A program made the translations under genes and the position numbers. From assembly GCA_944371525.1 (NCBI GenBank), contig CALVXP010000006.1, forward strand, positions 1 through 44,231: a DNA stretch of 44,231 bases, read 5' to 3'. This document shows, piece by piece, positions 24,585-34,270 of the stretch. The notes under the pieces are model-generated. The model searched no databases. It worked only from the letters and a program-made list of their open reading frames with translations, and was not told where the DNA came from. Positions within the stretch are counted from its first letter, which is position 1. Each line of letters starts with the position of its first letter. This DNA is from an uncultured Bacilli bacterium (lineage in GTDB: Bacteria > Bacillota_I > Bacilli_A > RF39 > UBA660).

Positions 24585-25157
24585 TTATTTATAATTTGAA
24601 TCAAGAAATCCATACTTCTTTTTATCTTGTTTAAAGAAACATCTTTGATATTTTTTTAAATTTGCAACTTCAGATATCGCTTTTTTTATATTATCATCAT
24701 CTAGACTAACATTATCTATATTAGTATCAACATATATTTCCGAATTACAGCTAAATCCTAGTCCAAAATATCTTTTGTAACTTACGACTCTCACGCCATC
24801 ACTATCTGTATGCCTATGCTTTTCTATAACAATACTTTCATCACTACTATTTAAAAATGAATATTCTACTTTTTCTATGACATTTCCGTCCAAAATAATC
24901 ATCAATACTTTTAATGATAAATTAAACATTGATATTAGCATAATAATTAAAATAATTGATTGAATTATTTTAAAAATTAAATTATTTTCAAAAATCAACT
25001 TAATATTATAAATAAATATAATTATATAAAATACTATAATTAAAACATTAATAAACTTTAATTCATTAAAAATATTAACATTTATTAACAAATAAATATA
25101 TATACTCATTATTATTGAAATTACAATTGTCAATATTGTATTTAGTTTATTTTTCAC
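24585..25157 (-). CDS. Uncharacterised membrane protein
   Basis: I do not recognise the family. The protein has about three membrane segments in its first 95 residues and an outside C-terminal part of about 95 residues that begins near KVEYSFLNSSDESIVIEKHRH. The latter holds two widely spaced cysteines (one in GFSCNSEIY) and a Lys-rich end. The start is a GTG seven bases after AGGAGG; an ATG one base off is out of frame. A terminator follows at once. It lies among other membrane and secreted unknowns. Confidence 0.65.
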   Translation of the reverse strand: MKNKLNTILTIVISIIMSIYIYLLINVNIFNELKFINVLIIVFYIIIFIYNIKLIFENNLIFKIIQSIILIIMLISMFNLSLKVLMIILDGNVIEKVEYSFLNSSDESIVIEKHRHTDSDGVRVVSYKRYFGLGFSCNSEIYVDTNIDNVSLDDDNIKKAISEVANLKKYQRCFFKQDKKKYGFLDSNYK

Positions 25158-25386
25158 ATTAGTTCCTCCTATTTTTTAAAGTCATCATAAGATTTAATAC
25201 CATACATATTATTATAAACCTAATATAACAAAAATACTTTTATCATCATTAAATTAACTAATTATAAAGACTATTACATAAAAAGTATAACATATTATTA
25301 TTTTTTTTCAAATATTAGTTAAATTCAATTACATAAAAAACTTATTTTTGAATTTATATATCAAATATATTACATCAAATTTAAAA

Positions 25387-25947
25387 TTATCTAATTAATT
25401 TTTCTGGAATATCTTCTTCTTGTATTTCAATTATTTCTTGTAAATCTAAATCTATTTTACCGTGATATTCATTTGCATTATGTGAATATTCAATATATAT
25501 ATATCCATCATCTATACCTAAAATCCTATCAAATCTTCCAGTGAATGGTTTTAATAAATCATATAAATTTGTATTAGATGCAATAGTGCCATCATCTAAA
25601 TTATATGAAGTAAACTCCCCATTATATGGGATAAGTATATAAATTTTATCATCACTCCAACAAACCAATCTTCCTTCTATTGAACTAGATGTGGGTATAG
25701 AAAATATTTTTCTATATGTACTGTATTCAGTATTTTTAAAAACAGCATATTGGGTTGTCATCGCAAGTTCTTTTTCAACCGCTAAAGCATATTCATTATG
25801 AATAGATACTAGTTTTAAATCTTCATAAAGTCTTTCATCTACCTCAGCATCATCTTTTAAAATAATAAAGAAAAATATACCAATTAAACTAATTGCAATT
25901 AATATAGCAACAAATATTATTAAAGTTAAAATCATACTTTTCTTCAT
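25387..25947 (-). CDS. Uncharacterised single-pass membrane protein
   Basis: This 186-residue protein has one N-terminal membrane segment (about 7-31, no lipobox cysteine) and an outside part that looks beta-rich, with several short strands (KIYILIPYNGEFTSYNLDDGTI, YIYIEYS). These resemble blades of a propeller or a DUF5050-type domain but are too few for a firm call. It has an AAAGGAGATG ribosome site. About 230 bases of AT-rich sequence without signals separate it from the gene downstream, so it seems to be single. Confidence 0.65.
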   Translation of the reverse strand: MKKSMILTLIIFVAILIAISLIGIFFFIILKDDAEVDERLYEDLKLVSIHNEYALAVEKELAMTTQYAVFKNTEYSTYRKIFSIPTSSSIEGRLVCWSDDKIYILIPYNGEFTSYNLDDGTIASNTNLYDLLKPFTGRFDRILGIDDGYIYIEYSHNANEYHGKIDLDLQEIIEIQEEDIPEKLIR

Positions 25948-26094
25948 AATATAACATCTCCTTTATAAATCTATTTTATCATTTTCCCATAATTTCATTA
26001 TATATAACTGATAACTTTACTTTCTTCATTATAAATACCAAATTCAAAATTTTCTTAATCTTTACAATATTTTAACAACTTCCTTACTTTCAAA

Positions 26095-27219
26095 CTATTT
26101 GTCTAATTCCCAATTTAATCCATTATCATTACTAGTAAATATTAATTCTTTATCTTCATATTTTCCTATATCTGAATTAAATTGATATGCAGAACACTTT
26201 ATTTTTAATGTATTATTTTCAAAGTAAGGAAGATCTACTACATCTAAATAAGTAACATTATCATTCTCATATTTAAAGTTAGAAGATTGAAAAGTTTTTC
26301 CACTATCATTAGTTACATATATACTAATAACATTTTGTTTTAAAAAGATTTTACCAGTAGATATTGCAAAGCCTAAATTCTCATTTAAAAACACAAATTT
26401 TGCTTCGTTACTTACTTTAATGAGCTCATCTGATATTACATAAAAATTTTCCCCATTATCTTTACTTCTTAAAACATGAACTAAAATATTTTGTCCCAGT
26501 CCACTATCAACTTTTCCAACTCTTAATATTGTTTCATTAAATTTTTTTTCATATAATACTTCTTCCTGTTCTGGTAATATATAATTATCATTTTCATTAT
26601 ATTTATTTTCATTATTAATATCTTTTTCGTAAATATCTATATCTATTATATTACCATTATCATCTCTAATAAATCTTTCTTCTTTTTTAGAGATGATTTT
26701 TTCATTACTATCATAATAGGTATATTCAACATTACTAACATTATTAAAATTAACAAAAGGATCAAATCCACCTTCTCCAAAATAACCATGTACTCTTACT
26801 TTTGTTCCCATTAGTAATGGTCCATAATAATCATAATAATCAACATCAACATAAAGAAACGAATTGACAACTGCTACATACTTTTTTCCATCTAAAATTA
26901 CAGTATGTTCAGGACGATAACAGAAAAATGATACAAAACTTATAAATGGCATAACAATAATAATAAATATTATCATACACACGACATATAAAAGTGAAAA
27001 TATTATAATAGTTTTCTTATTTTCAGATGCTTTATATAATAATTGAATAATCCCAATAACAAATCCTAATATCGATATTATAATTATAAAAATAATAAAC
27101 CATAATCTAAATCTTATATTAAATATGTAAAAAAGAATATTAAGAAGTATATTGAATATAATAAAAATCAAATCTGTCAAAAATATATTATTTTTTATTT
27201 TATTAAAAATCTTTTTCAT
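26095..27219 (-). CDS. Membrane protein with C-terminal BNR/Asp-box repeats
   Basis: The first 110 residues hold about four membrane segments. The outside part (about 110-374) ends with three Asp-box-like units: SKDNGENFYVIS, TNDSGKTFQSSN and SNDNGLNWELD. Such SxDxGxxW repeats mark beta-propellers of the sialidase/BNR superfamily, but no sialidase active-site arginines can be made out, so I take it as a binding or sensing propeller. A Tyr/Asp-rich stretch near 120-150 includes YVDVDYYDYYGP. It starts 10 bases after the membrane-anchored XRE gene and is almost surely co-transcribed. Confidence 0.65.
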   Translation of the reverse strand: MKKIFNKIKNNIFLTDLIFIIFNILLNILFYIFNIRFRLWFIIFIIIISILGFVIGIIQLLYKASENKKTIIIFSLLYVVCMIIFIIIVMPFISFVSFFCYRPEHTVILDGKKYVAVVNSFLYVDVDYYDYYGPLLMGTKVRVHGYFGEGGFDPFVNFNNVSNVEYTYYDSNEKIISKKEERFIRDDNGNIIDIDIYEKDINNENKYNENDNYILPEQEEVLYEKKFNETILRVGKVDSGLGQNILVHVLRSKDNGENFYVISDELIKVSNEAKFVFLNENLGFAISTGKIFLKQNVISIYVTNDSGKTFQSSNFKYENDNVTYLDVVDLPYFENNTLKIKCSAYQFNSDIGKYEDKELIFTSNDNGLNWELDK

Positions 27220-27229
27220 AATTTATACC

Positions 27230-28246
27230 TCACTTCAAAATAATACCTTTCTCATAGTTTTCAAGATAATTATCTTTAAGTATTAATTTTTGTTCTTTTA
27301 TAACAAAATTAGAAATATTTGGAATTTCTATACTATCTTCATGTTCTAATATTTCTGTTCGATAATAAATTAATTCATCATCTTTTATTTCAAAGGTTCC
27401 TTTTGATTTTTCAATAACTTTACTTGTTTCTTCATCAAGATAATAAATTTCTAATGAAGCCTCCCAATTGTTTTTATTATCTTTAATCTTTAAGCTAGGA
27501 TCAAAATAAATTATTAAATTAGATTTTTCTGCATATAATGTTCGAATAGTATTTAATGCTCCTAATTTTTCTGCATACTCTTCTACTTCTAAAAAATCAC
27601 AATAATTTCCATTTCTAACATGATAAGAAATAGTGTTGTATAATAAATTACCTTCAACTGAATAATCAACAATAGTAATATTAGCAATAGAATCATAAAA
27701 ATATGTAGTATCATTACAAGAAATGTGTTCTAAAGTATTTAAATAACTTTTTATTTCACTTTTTAAAATACTTTTTCCTCTAAAGTTTTTATAAGAATAA
27801 CTATTATCATTATTCTTCATAGAAAATGAAAACTTAGGTACTCCTAAATCAATTAACTTGTTTTCATTATGATTATATCTAACATGAATAGTATCATAAC
27901 CAAAAGGTATAAGTTTAAATAAAATACCACAAATAACAAGAATGATTGGAATTATTATTACTGTTATCCTTTTTAATATTTGTCTTTTTATTTTTATTTT
28001 TTCTTCTTGTAATATTTTTTCAACATCAATATTATTCTTGTTTTCTATTTGCAATATATCATAAATATCTGTATCTAATTCATTCGCTAATTTTTCTAAA
28101 ATTGTTATATCAGGTAAACTTAATCCTCGTTCCCATTTACTTACTGCTTTATCAGTTACAAATAATTTATTACCTAATTCTTGTTGAGTTAGTCCTTTTT
28201 TCTTTCTAAGAAATGCAATAAATTTTCCAATTTTATTATTATCCAT
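27230..28246 (-). CDS. XRE-family regulator with membrane segment and outside domain
   Basis: This 338-residue protein starts with a Cro/C1 helix-turn-helix (about 6-62: QQELGNKLFVTDKAVSKWERG). One membrane segment follows a Lys-rich stretch (about 92-116, ITVIIIPIILVICGILFKLIPFG), and some 220 outside residues with strand-rich sequence of no known family. The plan is like the smaller regulator at 7433-7990. It may sense a signal outside and control its partner gene just downstream. GAGGTGGAAATCTT precedes the ATG. Confidence 0.8.
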   Translation of the reverse strand: MDNNKIGKFIAFLRKKKGLTQQELGNKLFVTDKAVSKWERGLSLPDITILEKLANELDTDIYDILQIENKNNIDVEKILQEEKIKIKRQILKRITVIIIPIILVICGILFKLIPFGYDTIHVRYNHNENKLIDLGVPKFSFSMKNNDNSYSYKNFRGKSILKSEIKSYLNTLEHISCNDTTYFYDSIANITIVDYSVEGNLLYNTISYHVRNGNYCDFLEVEEYAEKLGALNTIRTLYAEKSNLIIYFDPSLKIKDNKNNWEASLEIYYLDEETSKVIEKSKGTFEIKDDELIYYRTEILEHEDSIEIPNISNFVIKEQKLILKDNYLENYEKGIILK

Positions 28247-28420
28247 AAGATTTCCACCTCAAAATAATTATACTATAATATTAGCTAATTTGTTCTCTAC
28301 TGTTGGTTTAGTTACTTATATTTATTTGTTTAAAAGATATCAATTTATTAAAAATATTATAGCATACTAATAAATATCTAATTAATTAAGTCTTTATTTT
28401 TTATACAATTAATTTAACAT

Positions 28421-28452
28421 AAAAAAATACACACATATAAATATGCGTGTAT
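28421..28452 (-). terminator. Terminator of spoVS
   Basis: ATACACACATAT pairs with ATATGCGTGTAT (one G-U on the minus-strand RNA) and is followed by TTTTTTT. It closely copies the terminator at 24520-24553. Confidence 0.75.
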
Positions 28453-28458
28453 AATTAT

Positions 28459-28719
28459 TTATCTTGCTTCTACAATTAACTTAATTGCCGTTCTTTCATC
28501 TCCATCAATTACTATATCAGTAAATGCTGGAATACATACTAAGTTCTTACCTGAAGGAGCCACGAATCCTCTTGCAATAGCAATAGCCTTAATCGCTTGA
28601 TTTAATGCTCCAGCCCCTATTGCTTGAATTTCAACACTTCCCTTTTCTCTAAAAACATTAGCAAGTGCTCCTGCAACTGAATTAGGATTTGATTTAGTTC
28701 CTACTTTAAGTGTTTCCAT
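28459..28719 (-). CDS. spoVS: Stage V sporulation protein S
   Basis: This 86-residue protein matches SpoVS throughout: LKVGTKSNPNSVAGALA, then AIGAGALNQAIKAIAIARGF, and the end block DIVIDGDERTAIKLIVEAR. SpoVS is a small Alba-like protein needed for normal spore coat and septum timing in Bacillus; relatives occur in some non-spore-forming lineages too. Its nearest ribosome site (AAAGGA) is some 14 bases from the ATG, a long gap. It is a single gene with its own terminator. It supports a spore-forming ancestry but does not prove sporulation. Confidence 0.95.
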   Translation of the reverse strand: METLKVGTKSNPNSVAGALANVFREKGSVEIQAIGAGALNQAIKAIAIARGFVAPSGKNLVCIPAFTDIVIDGDERTAIKLIVEAR

Positions 28720-28803
28720 AATTATTTTATCATTCCTTTCTTTATTTACATTATAACTATATGTTCTAGAAAGGAAAAAATAACTATTATATAATTTTAT
28801 AAA

Positions 28804-29394
28804 TTAGTAACAAACATCTTTTATTTTAAATTCAGTACTATCAATGAGTTCTAAAGTACTAGTAGAATATACATTTTCTGTATATGCAACTTGTTCTTTA
28901 TCTTCATATTCGGAACAATTATATCCTCCAATAGAATAAATATTATATTCCATGACCTTAAACGAATCATCTTTTATTTCTTTAACATGTACTCTTTCTA
29001 ATTCTTTTAAAACTTTACCTTCTTTATCAAAGACAATCAAATAACCATTAAAGTCTTGTGCACCCGTAAATGGTCGAACAAATATATTATCATTTACTTT
29101 AACCACTGTAGCACCAGCAAATTCAACATCATCAAATTTATTATTTATAACTTTATCATTATAATATAATGTCATTGTAAATCCCAATTTATTCGAAGTT
29201 GGTACTGTTTCAATTTTTAAATCATATTCATCATATACATAATTTACTTTTTCACAGGTCTTTATATCATTTTTATAATTGCTAGTAGCAATACTTTTAC
29301 CTTCTTCTATATTATAAGTACACATATCTTTTTCTTCTTCAGCACAACCACTTAATAAAATAACAACCATAAACCCCAATATAATTTTTTTCAT
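28804..29394 (-). CDS. Putative lipoprotein
   Basis: The first 17 residues form a signal peptide with lipobox LLSGC (Cys17 would carry lipid), then an outside domain of about 180 residues with no family I recognise. It is Lys/Glu/Asp-rich with strands (LGFTMTLYYNDKVI, NIFVRPFTGAQDFNGYLIVFD) and at least four further cysteines, including the last-but-one residue. AAAGGAGTAATTTT precedes the ATG. It starts 12 bases past the glycosyltransferase stop, so may be the last gene of the smpB transcript. Confidence 0.75.
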   Translation of the reverse strand: MKKIILGFMVVILLSGCAEEEKDMCTYNIEEGKSIATSNYKNDIKTCEKVNYVYDEYDLKIETVPTSNKLGFTMTLYYNDKVINNKFDDVEFAGATVVKVNDNIFVRPFTGAQDFNGYLIVFDKEGKVLKELERVHVKEIKDDSFKVMEYNIYSIGGYNCSEYEDKEQVAYTENVYSTSTLELIDSTEFKIKDVCY

Positions 29395-29406
29395 AAAATT
29401 ACTCCT

Positions 29407-30417
29407 TTATATTTTATTATTCATTAAGTCTTTATATACTTGAATTAATTTTTTGCCTACTGTTTTAATTTCTCTATCACTTACTACTTTATATCCTTCT
29501 TCTGTTACATCTTTTAGTTTTCCTTCTAAAATCCCTTTTATTTTATCTTCAAATTCCTCTATATTTTTAGCTTTATAAACATTTTTGCCATCAATTAACC
29601 ATTCATCAAATATAGGTATATCTCTAACTATTGAAGGAATTTTTTCTGTTAATGCTTCTAATATAGGAATACCTTCAGTTTCTTCCAAAGTTGGAAATAA
29701 ATAAAGATTAGCACCAGAATAAGCTCCCCTTAATACTTCTGGTTCTACATAACCGGCAAAATATAAATTAGGAAGTTTTGTTTTAACTGCTTTTCTAATT
29801 TTTCTAGGAGATGCATATAAGGGACTATAACCAAACCAAATAAATTTATATTCTGGCATTCTTTTAGCAAGTTCAACAAAATCTAAAATCCCTTTTCTTT
29901 CTAAATATAATCCTACTCCCATAATAACTTTATCTTCTTTGCTATATCCAAAATCTTTTCGAAACTTTTCACCATTTTTTATATTTCTTTCAAAGAATTC
30001 CATATTAATTCCATTAGATATAGCATAAATTTTCTTCCCTAAATTATAATTTTCTAATAATCTTTTCGAATATTCTGTCGGAGTTATAATTACATCTCCC
30101 AGTTTATAACATTTACATATCCACCATTTAAACAACTTAGATAATTGATTAGAAAATATAAAAGAATTTCTAAAGTCTTCTTCTGTACTATGTGCGTGAT
30201 ATACAACTTTCTTCCCCATTCTTTTAGCTTTCTTTGCTAAAAAATATGATTTAGGTCCATAAAAATTTATATGTACTATGTCATAGTCAGTACATTTAGG
30301 ATCCAATGTATAATCAACATTATTTTCTTTTAATGCATTAATTTGATGTTTAACAGCCTTTCCTAATCCTGATTTACCTATTTTTTTAAGACCTTCTGTA
30401 TATAATAAAATCTTCAT
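29407..30417 (-). CDS. GT4-family glycosyltransferase
   Basis: This 336-residue enzyme has the GT-B two-domain form. The first strand and loop read KILLYTEGLKKIGKSGLGKAVKHQ. The C-terminal half has GVGLYLERKGILDFVELAKRMP and the donor-site block LEETEGIPILEALTEK, the EX7E pattern of retaining GT4 enzymes. It closely recalls a glycosyltransferase group frequent in Firmicutes that ends pathways of surface glycolipid or wall polymer; the acceptor is unknown. GTAGGGATAAAT precedes the ATG. It follows smpB by eight bases. Confidence 0.85.
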   Translation of the reverse strand: MKILLYTEGLKKIGKSGLGKAVKHQINALKENNVDYTLDPKCTDYDIVHINFYGPKSYFLAKKAKRMGKKVVYHAHSTEEDFRNSFIFSNQLSKLFKWWICKCYKLGDVIITPTEYSKRLLENYNLGKKIYAISNGINMEFFERNIKNGEKFRKDFGYSKEDKVIMGVGLYLERKGILDFVELAKRMPEYKFIWFGYSPLYASPRKIRKAVKTKLPNLYFAGYVEPEVLRGAYSGANLYLFPTLEETEGIPILEALTEKIPSIVRDIPIFDEWLIDGKNVYKAKNIEEFEDKIKGILEGKLKDVTEEGYKVVSDREIKTVGKKLIQVYKDLMNNKI

Positions 30418-30425
30418 ATTTATCC

Positions 30426-30863
30426 CTACCTATATTTAATTATTTTTTGCATTTCTCTTTCTGTATCCCTTTTCTTAATTGCTTCTCTTTTATCGTAATT
30501 TTTCTTACCTTTAGCAAGACCAATTAATACTTTTAAATTACTTCCTTTAAAATACATTTTTAAAGGTATTAAAGTATATCCCTCCTTTTCTATCTTATCT
30601 TTTAATTTAAGTATTTCTCTTTTATGCATAAGTAATTTTCTAGTTCTTGTTTCTTCATGATTAAATCTATTTCCTTCTTCATATAAAGAAATATGTGAAT
30701 TTAATAAATATAATTCATTATTCCTAATAATTGCATAACTATCTTTAATATTTGCTTTACCATTTCTAATTGACTTTATTTCCGTCCCTTTTAAAACTAT
30801 ACCAGCTTCATACTCGTCTTCTATCTCATAATCAAATCTTGCTTTTCTATTTATAATTTCCAT
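30426..30863 (-). CDS. smpB: SsrA-binding protein SmpB
   Basis: SmpB binds tmRNA and brings it to stalled ribosomes for trans-translation. The 145 residues show EIINRKARFDYEI, the GIVLKGTEIKSIRNGKANIKDSY core, HEETRTRKLLMHK, and the basic tail GLAKGKKNYDKREAIKKRD that enters the mRNA channel. AGGATGTGATATTT precedes the ATG; a GTG three codons up is also in frame. It sits downstream of rnr and the CapA-like gene. RNase R, its neighbour, degrades mRNAs released by trans-translation, so the linkage fits. Confidence 0.95.
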   Translation of the reverse strand: MEIINRKARFDYEIEDEYEAGIVLKGTEIKSIRNGKANIKDSYAIIRNNELYLLNSHISLYEEGNRFNHEETRTRKLLMHKREILKLKDKIEKEGYTLIPLKMYFKGSNLKVLIGLAKGKKNYDKREAIKKRDTEREMQKIIKYR

Positions 30864-30892
30864 AAATATCACATCCTAAATATAATATATCA

Positions 30893-30924
30893 TAAAAAAG
30901 AAAACTAGTAAATTAATTACTAGT
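30893..30924 (-). terminator. Terminator after the CapA-like gene
   Basis: ACTAGTAA and TTACTAGT pair around five bases and are followed on the minus strand by TTTTCTTTTTT. It lies six bases past the stop at 30930. Confidence 0.6.
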
Positions 30925-30929
30925 ATTTT

Positions 30930-32171
30930 CTAAGATAATGCTGCTACTGGCATTGTTTCATCATACATTTTTACTACTTCACTATATTTATTATATATTT
31001 CTTCATAATTAGATAAATATGTTGAATTCATTTCACTAAATGGTATAACTTTAAAATCTCTATATCCTATATGTCTAGTATATATAAGTTCATTATTAAT
31101 ATTATCTATTTTAATATCAACATCATCTCCTTTTACTGTCTTAGTAATATCTAAAGATGACATAAGTCCTACCATTTTATTATAATTATCTTTTTGATCT
31201 TGAGCAGATATAAAGTTACCTAATGAATAAAATACTATTGTATCATCTATCCATTCAACTGGTTGAACTACATGTGGGTGAGTTCCTATTACAATATCAA
31301 CACCTAAAGATGCTAAGAATTCTGCTGCATCTTTTTGATATTTAGTTGGAGTATGTGTATATTCTACTCCCCAGTGCATTGCTACAATTAAAACATCTAC
31401 TTTATCTCTTACTCTTTCAACATCTTCCCTAACTGTTTCTTTAAATGCTTCATATCCTACTCCATAGTCAGCATTATAATCCATTGGCCAAACATTAACT
31501 AAATAATCTTTATCTTTAGGAATAGCAATACCATTTGTACCATAAGTATAGTTTAACATTGTATAAGTAATATTATTTTTTTCCATTACTTTTACTTCAT
31601 TTCTTTCTTCTTCACTACAATAACTACCTGCAGTTAATACATCAGTCTTGGAATTCCAATATTCACAAGAATTAAGTACTGCTTTTTCTCCTCTATCTAT
31701 TGTATGATTAGTAGCAAGAGAGACCATATTAAATCCAGCATCTAACATCGCATCTCCTGCTTCATATGGAGAATTAAATGTTGGATAATCAGAAAGTCCT
31801 AATTCACTTCCTCCTAAAATAGTTTCTTGATTATAATAAGCTAAATCATAACCTTTTACTTTATCTTTAATCATTGTAATCATCGGTTTAAAATCATAAC
31901 CATCATAATTAGCATTTCTATTTGCTTCATTATATATACTAGAATGTATTAAATTATCTCCCACCATTACCATTGATAATTTGTAAGTCTCTTCTTCGGG
32001 TTCTTTTGGTTTATTTTCTTCACTCGCAATTACATTATTATTATTTGTATCATTATTAATTAATTTAGTTACTAAAAAATATATTCCGATAATTGCTACT
32101 ACTAATATTGTAAGAGCAATTAATATTCTACCTACCTTTAACTTTCTTCTTCGATTTGTTACTTTCTTCAC
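30930..32171 (-). CDS. CapA-family (PGA synthesis-like) phosphatase-fold protein
   Basis: The protein has a basic start, one membrane segment (about 15-37), an Asn-rich linker and an outside metallophosphatase-fold domain. Metal-site motifs are VGDNLIHSS, LATNHTIDRG, MHWGVEYTH and IGTHPHVVQPVE, as in CapA/PgsA. In Bacillus the protein serves poly-gamma-glutamate export, but CapBC partners are absent here and the family is used more widely. The frame starts with a GTG 44 bases inside the end of rnr, with AAAGGAG 10 bases before it; no later ATG fits, since the membrane segment must be kept. Length 413 is normal. Confidence 0.85.
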   Translation of the reverse strand: MKKVTNRRRKLKVGRILIALTILVVAIIGIYFLVTKLINNDTNNNNVIASEENKPKEPEEETYKLSMVMVGDNLIHSSIYNEANRNANYDGYDFKPMITMIKDKVKGYDLAYYNQETILGGSELGLSDYPTFNSPYEAGDAMLDAGFNMVSLATNHTIDRGEKAVLNSCEYWNSKTDVLTAGSYCSEEERNEVKVMEKNNITYTMLNYTYGTNGIAIPKDKDYLVNVWPMDYNADYGVGYEAFKETVREDVERVRDKVDVLIVAMHWGVEYTHTPTKYQKDAAEFLASLGVDIVIGTHPHVVQPVEWIDDTIVFYSLGNFISAQDQKDNYNKMVGLMSSLDITKTVKGDDVDIKIDNINNELIYTRHIGYRDFKVIPFSEMNSTYLSNYEEIYNKYSEVVKMYDETMPVAALS

Positions 32172-34254
32172 TTCTTTCCAACTCCTTTACAAGCACAAAA
32201 TCAACAGTACTTGTCTCTCTTGATGCTTTTACTACTTTTACTTTTACTTCATCACCAAATTCAAATTTACGACCTGATTTTTTGTCATATAAAGTCATAG
32301 CTTTCTCACTAAATGTATAATATCCTGGCAAGTCTTCAATTCTAATTAATCCTTCAATAGTATTTGGAAGTTCTACAAAAATACCAAACTCTTGTACACC
32401 CGAAATAACACCTTCAAAAACTTCTCCAATGTGGTCTTCCATATACTCAGCCATCTTCATCTTATCAACATCTCGTTCACAAGAATCAGCATCCCTTTCT
32501 TTTACTGAAGTATGTTCACACATTACAGATAATTCTTTTTTAAAGTAATCGATTAAATCATAATTATAATCTCCATTATAAAGTTTTACTAATCTATGTA
32601 ATATTAAGTCTGGATATCTTCTAATTGGTGAAGTAAAATGACTATAACATTTACTACCAAGTCCAAAGTGTCCAATATTTTCTTCGGAATATACAGCTTT
32701 AGCCATTGCTCTTACTAATAGTTCATTTAATATAGGCTTAACTCTTTCATCCTCTATTTGATCAATTATATTTCTTAAATCTTTTACTGATATTTTTCCT
32801 TTCTTCTTACCTGTAACACTATAGCCATGAACAGATAAGAAATCCATAAATTTTTGTAATTTTGCTTCATTTGGTCTATCATGAACACGATATATTCCTG
32901 GAACTCCATCACTTCTATAATATATTGAAGATGCTACTGTTTCATTAGCAACAATCATAAAGTTTTCAATTAATTTTTCACCAGTTCTTTGTTCTCTTAA
33001 TTTAATTTCATAAGGGTGACATTTCTCATCTACTAATATTTTTGCTTCTTTAGTATCAAAGTCAATATATCCACGAGCTATCATTTTATTTCTAAGAATA
33101 TTGGATAAATCATTCATAGTTTTTAAATCATCTACAAAATCTTCATAACCTTCTGGTACAATATCTTTTTCTAATATACTATTAACAGCATCATAAGTCA
33201 TTTTCTTTCTACTTCTAATAATGCTATCACATATATCATAATTAATAACATTACCCCTACTGTCTATATTCATAATACAAGATAATGCAAGTCTATCAAC
33301 TTCGGGATTCAAAGAACATATACCATTAGATAATTTATGTGGAAGCATTGGTAAAACTCTATCTACTAGATAAACACTAGTTCCTCTTTCATATGCTTCT
33401 ATATCTATCTTACTTCCCATTTTTACATAATGGGAAACATCGGCAATACAAACGCCTAAGGTGTAAGTATTATCATCATTTTTATAACAAAATATTGCAT
33501 CATCTATATCTTTAGTATCAGCTCCATCAATTGTAAATACTTTCTTATCTCTTAAGTCAATTCTACCTTCTATTTCTTTTTCTAATACACTATCAGGTAT
33601 ATTATCTACTTCCAACATTACTTCATCAGGAAATTTTGGTTTAAATCCATATTCATATACATATGATAAAATATCTACTCCAACATCATTCTTATGTCCT
33701 ATTATAGTAACTATTTCTCCAATAGTTCTATTTTTTTCATCTCTTTTTACTACTACTTTATGACCTTCTACTGCTCCATTTAAGTTATCAAAAGGTATAT
33801 ATATATCACTACCACCTTTATTAGTAGTTACATAAAATTTGTTATCTTTAACTACTACTTCCCCAATAATTACTTTATCATTTCTCTTTAATATTTTAAC
33901 TATTTTCCCTTCAAAATCTCTTCTATTAGTAACTTCTACTGCAACAATATCACCATCTAATGCTCCATTTATATCTCTTTCATTAATATAAATATCTTTT
34001 TCTAATCCTGTTCCCAAGATAAAACCATAACCACTAGACTTTAATTGTAACTTTCCTTTTACTAAATGACTATTTTCAAATAATAAGTATTTATCTTTAT
34101 TACTATGATATAAGATTCCTTCCTCACACATTTCGTTTACTAATTTTTGTAATTCACTAAATTCTACGGGAGTATTTAGTCCTAAAATATCGTTTATATC
34201 TATTATATTTAATGATGTATTTTGTTTAAGTAATTCAATTATTCTTTCTTTCAT
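32128..34254 (-). CDS. rnr: Ribonuclease R
   Basis: RNase R is a 3'-5' exoribonuclease that digests structured RNA. In order: N-terminal winged helix (1-60), cold-shock domains (about 65-220), the RNB catalytic domain with GADTKDIDDAI (metal aspartates 246, 249, 251 and 252) and HFTSPIRRYPDLILHR, an S1 domain (about 625-690: GVISGVQEFGIFVELPNT), and a short Lys-rich tail. Length 708 is usual. AGGAGGACGAA precedes the ATG. The order secG-rnr-(capA-like)-smpB copies the classical Firmicutes secG-rnr-smpB cluster, with one gene inserted. Confidence 0.95.
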   Translation of the reverse strand: MKERIIELLKQNTSLNIIDINDILGLNTPVEFSELQKLVNEMCEEGILYHSNKDKYLLFENSHLVKGKLQLKSSGYGFILGTGLEKDIYINERDINGALDGDIVAVEVTNRRDFEGKIVKILKRNDKVIIGEVVVKDNKFYVTTNKGGSDIYIPFDNLNGAVEGHKVVVKRDEKNRTIGEIVTIIGHKNDVGVDILSYVYEYGFKPKFPDEVMLEVDNIPDSVLEKEIEGRIDLRDKKVFTIDGADTKDIDDAIFCYKNDDNTYTLGVCIADVSHYVKMGSKIDIEAYERGTSVYLVDRVLPMLPHKLSNGICSLNPEVDRLALSCIMNIDSRGNVINYDICDSIIRSRKKMTYDAVNSILEKDIVPEGYEDFVDDLKTMNDLSNILRNKMIARGYIDFDTKEAKILVDEKCHPYEIKLREQRTGEKLIENFMIVANETVASSIYYRSDGVPGIYRVHDRPNEAKLQKFMDFLSVHGYSVTGKKKGKISVKDLRNIIDQIEDERVKPILNELLVRAMAKAVYSEENIGHFGLGSKCYSHFTSPIRRYPDLILHRLVKLYNGDYNYDLIDYFKKELSVMCEHTSVKERDADSCERDVDKMKMAEYMEDHIGEVFEGVISGVQEFGIFVELPNTIEGLIRIEDLPGYYTFSEKAMTLYDKKSGRKFEFGDEVKVKVVKASRETSTVDFVLVKELERSEESNKSKKKVKGR

Positions 34255-34270
34255 TTCGTCCTCCTAATTA

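Noticed and set aside
30426-30872. Upstream GTG as smpB start
   Set aside because: It overlaps the ribosome site region; the ATG three codons later gives the standard SmpB N-terminus.
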